From contig CAYFVR010000026.1 in assembly GCA_964346545.1 (NCBI GenBank), positions 1-25,984 of the forward strand: a stretch of DNA of 25,984 nt, in the 5' to 3' direction. How positions within the stretch are numbered: the stretch's first letter is position 1; every line of letters begins with the position of its first letter. A program made the translations under genes and the position numbers. Below, piece after piece: positions 8,322 to 13,810 of the stretch. Below the pieces are notes generated by a model. It ran no database searches. It was not told the DNA's origin and worked only from the letters and a program-made list of their open reading frames with translations. This stretch comes from CAYFVR01 sp964346545 (GTDB taxonomy: Bacteria; Desulfobacterota; Desulfobacteria; Desulfobacterales; Desulfococcaceae).

Positions 8322-8486
8322 TCAATCCAACCCCATCTCCGTCTCCAATTGGCGAATTTCCGAGCGGAGCTTCTCTTTTTCCGCCTCGGTGAGCGTCGTC
8401 TCCTCGCGCAGGCGGCGCCGCAGGCCGATGAGCCGCATTTCCTCGCGATAGTCGTTGCAGGTGTATTTTCCCCGACTCCGCTCCAT
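8322..8486 (-). CDS. Small uncharacterised charged protein (54 residues)
   Basis: A short frame reads MERSRGKYTCNDYREEMR and continues through an Arg/Leu/Glu-rich helix to end in LETEMGLD. The sequence is strongly charged, with regular spacing suggesting two amphipathic helices, LIGLRRRLREE and LTEAEKEKLRSEIRQLETEM. I do not recognise a named family, although helical proteins of this type with a KYT/S..DY N-terminus occur in Desulfobacterota. Support for it being real: a purine-rich ribosome-binding site (AAGGGGGGAAG) immediately before the ATG and placement 13 bases downstream of the LamG protein gene on the same strand, whose stop codon lies beside the ribosome-binding site. It is convergent with the aminotransferase gene. 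The function is unknown. Confidence 0.6.
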   Translation of the reverse strand: MERSRGKYTCNDYREEMRLIGLRRRLREETTLTEAEKEKLRSEIRQLETEMGLD

Positions 8487-8499
8487 TTTCTTCCCCCCT

Positions 8500-10344
8500 T
8501 CAATGCCGGACGGTCGATAGAAAGCAGCCGCCTCCGGTTCCGCCGCCGCCGTCGTTTTCCTCCGGCGTCGGATCCGGCGTGGATATCACCGACTCCGGCC
8601 CGAGCAGCACCGCGCCCCGGCGATTCACGGCGCCGTCCAGATCTTCCGGCCCCCCTTCCACGATTCGGATCACCCAGCGGCCTTCCGGAGTGGGGGAGAG
8701 TCGCTCCCGGACGTCGATCCAGTCGCCTTCCGCGGTTCGGGCGATCCAGCCGGCGTCCTTCGGGACGGGAACCGGCCAGTGGAGAAAAAATTGGGCCAGC
8801 GCGCCGGGGGAATCGGTGGTGAATTGGAAACCGATCAGCCCGAGCGGCGTTCCGGCGGGCGGCGGAGCATCGAACTCCTCCGCCGAAAAGGCCGCCAGCC
8901 GTTCCATCGCGGTGACGCCGTCCCCGCCGCGCGCCGCCGCGGGTCCATTCCCGCCGGCGGTTTCCGCCGCCAAAAGCCCGGGCCGAGATGCATCCGGGAC
9001 GCCGTTTCCGTCCAAATCAAGTCCCGCCGGCGGTTCTTGGACGTCGGGAACGCCGTCGTCGTTCAGGTCATCCAGGTCGCTCGCGGTGGTGAAGCGGGAT
9101 TCCATCGACCAGGGGGATGGTTCCCCGTCGCCGTCCAGGTAACGAACTCGCCACCGGTGGGCCGCTCCGCCGTCGAGGACCATCGGAGGGACGTCCATTC
9201 GCGTGGTTTCCCCCGGCGTTCGGGCTTCGAAAAGGGGCGGATCGAATCCCGCGCTTCCGGCGATTTGCCAGTGGGCGCCGCTCATGGAATCTTCGGGATC
9301 CGCGTCGCCGAAGGGGCCGGCCTGGAGGGTCAGGGGCCAGGCGGGAACCGGGAAGAGAGCGTCCGGCGGATAGACCGGAACCGGCGCGTCGGGCGACTGG
9401 TTGGGATCCACGCAATCGGCGATCCCGTCTCCGTCGGCGTCCACATCGGGAACGCCGCATCCGCAAACGCCGGGAGCGGTTTTTTTCGGGTCGAGGGGAC
9501 AGCCGTCCAGCCGATCCGGAACGCCGTCGCCGTCCGCGTCGGCATCGGGAACGGGGCCGTCCGCCCAGGTCGCGCCGACGATTTCTCCGTCATTCCCATT
9601 CCCGCTTCGATCCGGCAGCGTCGCGCCTTCCCCCGCCGCCATGGGCCAGTGGGCCACGAGGGATTCGCCGGAAACATCGGGGTCGAACCGATCCCGCGCG
9701 ATGGCTTCGGCGGAGCGAACCGCGGACCAGAGCCGGATCGGTCCGATGTCGCCGGAATAAAACCGTTCCTGATTCGGCGAGTCTCCCAGAAAAAGGGGGC
9801 TCCACGAAGCGTCCGCCACCGGTCCGGTGGGCGCGCCGATGGGCAAGAAGACCGGGACCGACGTTCCGTTGATCGTCATCCGGACTTCGGAGGCGCCGTC
9901 GTGGGAAACCGCGATATGGGTCCAGACGCCCAAGGCGACGGCGTCGGCCGGACCGCTGACGCCGATGCCGGTCCCGTCCGCGAGGGTCAAAAACAGCACC
10001 ACCGTCCGGTCCATGTAATCCGTGCCCCGCCGGTTCAGAAACAGCGTGTAGCTGGATTTGTCCAAGATTCGCGCGAAGCCGCCTTGGGGATCGGGGCCCC
10101 AGTCTTCGGGACGGATCCAGGCTTCGATGGTGAACGGGCCAAGGAAGTCCAAATTCCGACTTTCCCGGATTTCGATCCGGTCGTCCCGGCCGTCCAGCCG
10201 AAGGGCGAACGATTCCGCGCGGACCATTTCCGGAAAAAGCCAGGCCAAAATGGAAATCAGGAGAAGCGGGATCGGCCCGACCCGACGCCCCGGAAAAAGG
10301 AAGGGGCGAAAAAGGGCGGGAAGAAGGTGGAGATCGAGGTTCAT
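8500..10344 (-). CDS. Secreted LamG-domain protein with TSP3 repeats and a choice-of-anchor U-like domain
   Basis: The 614-residue exported protein has a signal peptide whose hydrophobic core (PIPLLLISILAWLF) spans about residues 24-37, with likely cleavage after VRA43. A concanavalin-like LamG domain follows at about 45-230 (motifs FTIEAWIRPEDWG, GVWTHIAVSHDG, LVAHWPM). Calcium-binding thrombospondin type-3 repeats lie at about 265-315 (DADADGDGVPD, DVDADGDGIADCVDPN), then a fibronectin III-like region at about 320-430 and a further DLNDDGVPD / DLDGNGVPD pair. A C-terminal domain at about 500-585 (PKDAGWIARTAEGDW, IVEGGPEDLDGAVN) matches the choice-of-anchor U pattern. The protein ends in a glycine run and GGGCFLSTVRH. 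A cell-surface or secreted adhesive role is likely but unproven. I chose the ATG at 10344 because it places the signal peptide at the N-terminus; the open frame continues to 10668 without conserved features. Confidence 0.82.
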   Translation of the reverse strand: MNLDLHLLPALFRPFLFPGRRVGPIPLLLISILAWLFPEMVRAESFALRLDGRDDRIEIRESRNLDFLGPFTIEAWIRPEDWGPDPQGGFARILDKSSYTLFLNRRGTDYMDRTVVLFLTLADGTGIGVSGPADAVALGVWTHIAVSHDGASEVRMTINGTSVPVFLPIGAPTGPVADASWSPLFLGDSPNQERFYSGDIGPIRLWSAVRSAEAIARDRFDPDVSGESLVAHWPMAAGEGATLPDRSGNGNDGEIVGATWADGPVPDADADGDGVPDRLDGCPLDPKKTAPGVCGCGVPDVDADGDGIADCVDPNQSPDAPVPVYPPDALFPVPAWPLTLQAGPFGDADPEDSMSGAHWQIAGSAGFDPPLFEARTPGETTRMDVPPMVLDGGAAHRWRVRYLDGDGEPSPWSMESRFTTASDLDDLNDDGVPDVQEPPAGLDLDGNGVPDASRPGLLAAETAGGNGPAAARGGDGVTAMERLAAFSAEEFDAPPPAGTPLGLIGFQFTTDSPGALAQFFLHWPVPVPKDAGWIARTAEGDWIDVRERLSPTPEGRWVIRIVEGGPEDLDGAVNRRGAVLLGPESVISTPDPTPEENDGGGGTGGGCFLSTVRH

Positions 10345-10504
10345 GGCCTTGTCTTTGGCTTCGAAAAAATAGACGGCCGTTTCCCGTCCAATTCCTGGAG
10401 GGGCGCGCGGCGTTGGGTCGGCCCCGCTTTCCGGTCCATCTCGTTCCGAAAAAGGTGGAACGGGGAAGGGCGTCCGGGATGGGGACCGCCGAAGTTTTCG
10501 CGGC

Positions 10505-10513
10505 AATATATCA
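10505..10513 (-). promoter_or_regulatory. Possible extended -10 promoter for the LamG protein gene
   Basis: On the minus strand TGATATATT forms an extended -10 element (TGN followed by TATATT) about 160 bases upstream of the ATG at 10344. No convincing -35 box lies 17 bases further upstream, but extended -10 promoters do not strictly need one. Confidence 0.3.
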
Positions 10514-10598
10514 CGGCGAGGGGCGGAAGGGTAGGGGCGCGGCGGAGAAGCTTTTGGGGCGGGCGCCGGAATCGGTCGTTGCGGGATGGGCCGCGACG

Positions 10599-10667
10599 TG
10601 GTAAAAAAAGCGGCACATGGCAAAAAAAGCGTTACATGAAAGCGGCGCATGGTAAAAAAAGCGGCCA
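10599..10667 (+). repeat. 19-bp tandem repeat, four copies, each intact copy carrying an A7 tract
   Basis: The units are TGGTAAAAAAAGCGGCACA (10599-10617), TGGCAAAAAAAGCGTTACA (10618-10636), a shortened TGAAAGCGGCGCA (10637-10649) and TGGTAAAAAAAGCGGCCA (10650-10667). The array stands out from its GC-rich surroundings and ends about 35 bases before the ATG of the next gene. It could be an operator array, a phased A-tract bend or a small tandem duplication. Confidence 0.8.
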
Positions 10668-10702
10668 TGTCGTTGAACGGAGTTCCTCAGGGAGAGATCC
10701 AA

Positions 10703-11029
10703 ATGAAATCAGACGTCCGGCTCGCCGAAATTTCCGCGGGCGGAGACAGCCATCGGGAGATGATTCGTCGCTCCCGGACCCTTTGTCACGAGCTGAATCA
10801 GCCCATGCAGGCCATTTCCGGCTACGCGGACTTGTTGGCCATCGGCATTCCCGTCGATCACGCCCAGTATCCCAAGGTGGAAAAAATCCGCGAAGCCGTG
10901 AAGCAGGCCAACGAAATCATCGGCGAGCTGGCCTCTCTGATCCGTTCCCAGGAGGCCGACGAGGCGGAGGCGTCCCATTCCGACCGGATCGTGACGGGTC
11001 CCGAATGGCCGCAACCCAACGAATCATGA
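10703..11029 (+). CDS. Orphan histidine-kinase dimerization/phosphoacceptor (HisKA-like) domain protein
   Basis: The 108-residue protein contains one recognisable element, an H-box-like helix LCHELNQPMQAISGYADLL with His29 in the position phosphorylated in histidine kinases, followed by a second helix (KVEKIREAVKQANEIIGELA) as expected for a DHp hairpin. There is no ATP-binding HATPase_c domain, no sensor and no transmembrane segment, so it cannot autophosphorylate alone. It might be a phosphotransfer partner, a competitor for a kinase dimer, or a relic. I chose the ATG at 10703 because GGAGAG lies seven bases upstream; ATGs at 10649 and 10667 are in frame but fall at the repeat array and lack a ribosome-binding site. 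A Nudix gene follows after 37 bases on the same strand. Confidence 0.7.
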   Translation: MKSDVRLAEISAGGDSHREMIRRSRTLCHELNQPMQAISGYADLLAIGIPVDHAQYPKVEKIREAVKQANEIIGELASLIRSQEADEAEASHSDRIVTGPEWPQPNES

Positions 11030-11066
11030 CGGATCCGCAACGGGTCCGCAATCGGAGCCTTCACCG

Positions 11067-11501
11067 ATGGAAAATTCCTTTCGAAATCCGCCGTTGACCG
11101 TGGACGTCATCATTGAAACCGCGGAAGGCGTCGTGCTCGTCGAGCGGAAAAATCCGCCTCACGGCTGGGCCCTTCCCGGCGGATTCGTCGATTACGGGGA
11201 AACCTTGGAAGCGGCCGCCGTGCGGGAAGCGCGGGAGGAGACGTCGCTCGACGTGGTCCTTCGGGAGCAGTTTCACGCTTATTCCGCGCCGGATCGGGAT
11301 CCGCGGCAACATACCGTGACGGTGGTTTTTCTGGCCGTCGCCGAGGGGACTCCCCGCGCCGCCGACGACGCGAAAAACCTTGCCGTTTTCCCTCCGGGAA
11401 ATCTGCCTTCCGATCTTGCCTTCGACCACGGGCGGATTTTGGCGGATTATTTTCGATACCGCGACGGGGCTTCGCGGAAGGAAATCTTTCCGCCGCCCTA
11501 G
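11067..11501 (+). CDS. Nudix hydrolase
   Basis: Nudix enzymes hydrolyse nucleoside diphosphates linked to another group X. The 144-residue product has a well-formed Nudix box, GGFVDYGETLEAAAVREARE followed by ETSL, in which the catalytic and metal-binding glutamates of the REUXEE core are present; the final Gly of the consensus is Ser, a tolerated change. The N-terminus (LTVDVIIETAEGVVLVERKN) and the WALPGGF lead-in match the ADP-ribose pyrophosphatase-like subgroup. The substrate cannot be fixed from sequence; ADP-ribose or an oxidised nucleotide is plausible. The ATG at 11067 follows GGAG. The gene lies between the HisKA-like gene and the smr gene with short gaps, so the three are probably co-transcribed. 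Confidence 0.88.
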   Translation: MENSFRNPPLTVDVIIETAEGVVLVERKNPPHGWALPGGFVDYGETLEAAAVREAREETSLDVVLREQFHAYSAPDRDPRQHTVTVVFLAVAEGTPRAADDAKNLAVFPPGNLPSDLAFDHGRILADYFRYRDGASRKEIFPPP

Positions 11502-11525
11502 TCGGAAACCGACAGGAGGTGGGCC

Positions 11526-12257
11526 ATGAAACGGAACCGAAAGCCGGCCCCGGAAACGTCCCCGGAGGATCGGCCCTTCGCGGATCTTCGGAGGCGAATT
11601 CGCCGGCGGTCCATTTGCCTCCCCGCCTGCGTCGTTCCCGCGCCCGTTGCTCGGGATCTGCCGCCCCCCGACCCGGAAGATGAACATCGGCTGTTCGCCG
11701 AAGCCATGGCCGACGTCGCGCCGATCGCCCGATCGGATCGGCCGACCTCCGCGCCCGTTCCCGCCCGCGAACCGGAGGAGGCCCCCCGGGACGAAGAGTC
11801 GCTTCGCCGACTGCGGGCGCTGGTGGAATGCGGCAGCGGATTCGTGGTTTCGGACACGCCGGAGTACATGGAGGGGCGCGGCCCCCGGGTCGCGCCCGAA
11901 GTGGCGCGGCGGCTGCATCGGGGCGATTTTTCCATTCAGGATTACGTGGACCTCCATGGCCTGAACGTGCGGGAAGCCCGGGAGGCCGTGGACCGATTTC
12001 TGACGCGGGCGCTGCGGGAACGCAAGCGCGCGGTGCTGATCGTCCACGGCCGCGGGCTGTCCTCCCCCTCGGAGCCGGTGCTGAAAAAAAACGTCCGCCA
12101 ATGGCTGACCGGCGGTCCCTTGCGGAAATGGGTCATGGCCTTCGCCAGTGCGCAACGATGCGACGGGGGCGCCGGCGCCACCTACGTGCTCTTGCGAAAC
12201 CGCCCGGCCACTCGCCGGGAACGAAAGCGGAAATCTTCGGTTCCCCGGTCCCCCTGA
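11526..12257 (+). CDS. Smr domain protein
   Basis: The 243-residue protein has a low-complexity, Pro/Arg-rich N-terminal half followed by a complete Smr (MutS2 C-terminal-like) domain from about residue 139. The two family signatures are DLHGLNVREARE at 142-153 and VHGRG at 173-177; a later GGAGATYVLLR closes the fold. Stand-alone Smr proteins are nucleic-acid nucleases, and the DLHG/HGRG residues form the presumed active site; in some bacteria such proteins (SmrB) cleave mRNA at collided ribosomes. The ATG at 11526 is decided by a strong AGGAGGT at 11514-11520. The gene follows the Nudix gene by 24 bases and ends just before a strong bidirectional hairpin. Confidence 0.88.
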   Translation: MKRNRKPAPETSPEDRPFADLRRRIRRRSICLPACVVPAPVARDLPPPDPEDEHRLFAEAMADVAPIARSDRPTSAPVPAREPEEAPRDEESLRRLRALVECGSGFVVSDTPEYMEGRGPRVAPEVARRLHRGDFSIQDYVDLHGLNVREAREAVDRFLTRALRERKRAVLIVHGRGLSSPSEPVLKKNVRQWLTGGPLRKWVMAFASAQRCDGGAGATYVLLRNRPATRRERKRKSSVPRSP

Positions 12258-12270
12258 TCCCGGACTCCGG

Positions 12271-12294
12271 AACGCTTTCGCTCCCGAGAGCGTT
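12271..12294. terminator. Hairpin between convergent smr and azlD genes
   Basis: AACGCTTTCG (12271-12280) pairs with CGAGAGCGTT (12285-12294) over ten base pairs with one G-U wobble, leaving a CTCC loop. It fills the short gap between two converging genes and abuts the azlD stop codon, so it could end transcription from either side. The T-tract on the plus side is short. Confidence 0.6.
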
Positions 12295-12295
12295 T

Positions 12296-12631
12296 CTATC
12301 CGCCCCAGGGGCGATCCAGCAGCCAGAAGAGGGCCATGCCCAGCACCACGGCGCCGGCCAGGGAGCGGGTTTTGCGGGCGAACCAGAGGGTCGGAACGGC
12401 CGCGGCCAGTTCGGGGCGGAGAAAATCCAGATGGCGGGGCTCGCCGGCCACCACCAGCGCCGGCGCCACCAGGGCGGCGAGAATCGCGGCGGGGATCAGA
12501 TCCAGCCATTCCACCAGCCAGTCCGGCAATTTTCGCTCGGAGAGAAACAGCAGCGGCGCCCAGCGGGGCAAATAGGTGACCAGCCCCATGCCCGTCGCCA
12601 GCAGCAGGAATTCGGCGTCGGGCCAGTTCAT
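12296..12631 (-). CDS. azlD: AzlD-family branched-chain amino acid transport protein
   Basis: This is a 111-residue membrane protein with about four hydrophobic segments (LLLATGMGLVTYLPRWAPL, the LIPAAILAALVAPALVV stretch, LAAAVPTLWFA and AGAVVLGMALFWLL). The TYLPRW motif after the first helix and the length are typical of AzlD, the small partner of the AzlC permease. Together they form an inner-membrane exporter of branched-chain amino acids or analogues such as azaleucine. Its ATG (12631) overlaps the azlC stop by ATGA, so translation is coupled. The gene is convergent with smr. The transported substrate in this organism is inferred from the family only. Confidence 0.85.
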   Translation of the reverse strand: MNWPDAEFLLLATGMGLVTYLPRWAPLLFLSERKLPDWLVEWLDLIPAAILAALVAPALVVAGEPRHLDFLRPELAAAVPTLWFARKTRSLAGAVVLGMALFWLLDRPWGG

Positions 12632-13338
12632 CGGGCCGATCTCCCGCTTCGTTTCAGCCAAAGGCCCGCGCTGGCGGCCAGAACGGCGGACAACATCACA
12701 TGGAGATTGCCGGGCAGCGCCAGGCCGAGAAGGATCGAGGCCGCGCCGGCCATAACGGCGGTGACCAGATGAATGCGTTCCCGGAGCTGATACGCCAGCA
12801 GGCAGAGAAACATGGCGATCAGGGCGTAGTCGATGCCGAAGGCGCCGTCGGGGATGAAATCGCCTCCGAAGCCGCCGGCCACGGTGGCGGCGATCCAGAC
12901 CAAATTGGCGGTCTGATTGGCGGCGATGGCCGGCTTCAGCCCCCAGTTTCCCTCCCGAAGGCGGGAGAGGTTGACCGCGAAGCTTTCGTCGGTCACGCCG
13001 TAGGCCAGAAGGGACAGCCCCCGCTTGGAGGCGGCGGGAAAATGGACCGACAGGGCCGCGCTCATCAGCAGGTGGCGCAGATTGACCACGAAGGTTGTGG
13101 CCACCACCGAAAGCGGCCCCGCGCCCGCGCTCCACATGGAAACGGCGATGAACTGGGCGCTTCCGGCGAAGACGAGAAGGGACATCAGGCCGATTTCCAG
13201 GGGGGAGAGCCCCGCCTTGCGGGCCAGCGCGCCGAAGGCCATGCCGATGGGAACGTATCCCAGGCAGATGGGCCATGCGGCGGCCGCGCCGGCGGCGAAG
13301 GGATGGCGGCCGGACGAAGGATTGGATTGGGATTGCAA
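12628..13338 (-). CDS. azlC: AzlC-family branched-chain amino acid exporter
   Basis: AzlC is the larger, channel-forming subunit of the AzlCD exporter in the inner membrane. The 236-residue product shows AAAAWPICLGYVPIGMAFGA near the N-terminus, then LMSLLVFAGSAQFIAVSMW, the conserved TTFVVNLRHLLMSAALS segment, YGVTDESFAVN, and several C-terminal hydrophobic helices, all typical of AzlC. The open frame continues upstream to 13503, but I chose the TTG at 13338 because GGGGAGG lies just before it and the resulting length is normal. The upstream extension is Arg/Ser-rich and unlike the family. No clear promoter was found in the GC-rich stretch upstream. azlD follows with a four-base overlap. Confidence 0.88.
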   Translation of the reverse strand: MQSQSNPSSGRHPFAAGAAAAWPICLGYVPIGMAFGALARKAGLSPLEIGLMSLLVFAGSAQFIAVSMWSAGAGPLSVVATTFVVNLRHLLMSAALSVHFPAASKRGLSLLAYGVTDESFAVNLSRLREGNWGLKPAIAANQTANLVWIAATVAGGFGGDFIPDGAFGIDYALIAMFLCLLAYQLRERIHLVTAVMAGAASILLGLALPGNLHVMLSAVLAASAGLWLKRSGRSAR

Positions 13339-13549
13339 GAGACCTCCCCGGATAAGCGTCGAAGGGGCCGACGGGATCGGTCGGGGTTCGGTTGAAGAGG
13401 CGGAGCCGTTCCGGCGGCTTCGTTCGGCGACCGAGCCGACGGCGGCCTCGGAATACACCAACCGCCCCCGCCCCGCAACCCGGAATCGGGGGGGAATGTT
13501 CAATTTCGGTTAAAAATCTTTTTTCTTTTCCTCCGCCTTTCGAAAATGC

Positions 13550-13578
13550 TTGACAAAGATGCCCGCGCTCCTTAATGT
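13550..13578 (+). promoter_or_regulatory. Predicted sigma70-type promoter of fusA
   Basis: A perfect TTGACA (13550-13555) is followed by a 17-base spacer and TAATGT (13573-13578), which keeps the key T, A and final T of the -10 box. Transcription would begin near 13585 and leave an unusually long leader of about 225 nt before the fusA ATG. Confidence 0.6.
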
Positions 13579-13720
13579 TCGCGTGCTTTTCACATCGACA
13601 TCCTCAATTTTCGGCGCATCCCCAATGGTGCATCCATCCATTCGTGGGATTTTTTTTGTTTTCGGCGCCGGCGCCTCATCGCCAGACGGTTTTTCCAATC
13701 GCCTGAATTTTGAAAACGGC

Positions 13721-13753
13721 CCGGGAATCCGCGGATTTCCGGTGAGTTTTTTT
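13721..13753 (+). terminator. Terminator-like hairpin in the fusA leader
   Basis: CCGGGAAT (13721-13728) pairs with ATTTCCGG (13735-13742) through eight base pairs with one G-U wobble and a CCGCGG loop. Four bases later a run of seven T begins (13747-13753). Lying between the predicted promoter and the fusA start, it could act as a transcription attenuator. The gap between stem and T-tract weakens the case. Confidence 0.4.
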
Positions 13754-13810
13754 ATGTCCGGTCTACCGTGGGGCCGGCGGACGCTCTCATTTTGTAAAGG
13801 GGAAAAGGTT

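Larger units (their letters stand above)
10345..10702. other. Intergenic region between divergent genes
   Basis: This 358-bp stretch has no supported gene. It separates the minus-strand LamG protein gene from the plus-strand histidine-kinase-like gene. It holds a possible minus-strand extended -10 box (10505-10513) and the A-rich tandem repeat at 10599-10667. Open frames crossing it are upstream extensions without conserved sequence. Confidence 0.6.
13339..13810. other. Intergenic region between azlC and fusA
   Basis: This 472-bp gap lies between the divergent azlC and fusA genes. The azlC-proximal half shows no clear element. The fusA-proximal half holds a sigma70-like promoter (13550-13578), a GGCGCCGGCGCC palindrome near 13664, and a terminator-like hairpin with a T7 tract (13721-13753). 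No gene is supported in it. Confidence 0.6.

Noticed and set aside
8779..11097. Long plus-strand open frame opposite the LamG protein gene
   Set aside because: Low-complexity Gly/Arg-rich sequence with no motif; the minus-strand frame has a signal peptide and recognised domains.
11190..11270. Missing final Gly of the Nudix box
   Set aside because: The catalytic glutamates are present, and substitution at that position is common, so activity is not in doubt on this ground.
13339..13503. N-terminal extension of azlC up to the ATG at 13503
   Set aside because: The extra 55 residues are Arg/Ser-rich and unlike AzlC; the TTG at 13338 has a strong ribosome-binding site and gives the normal length.
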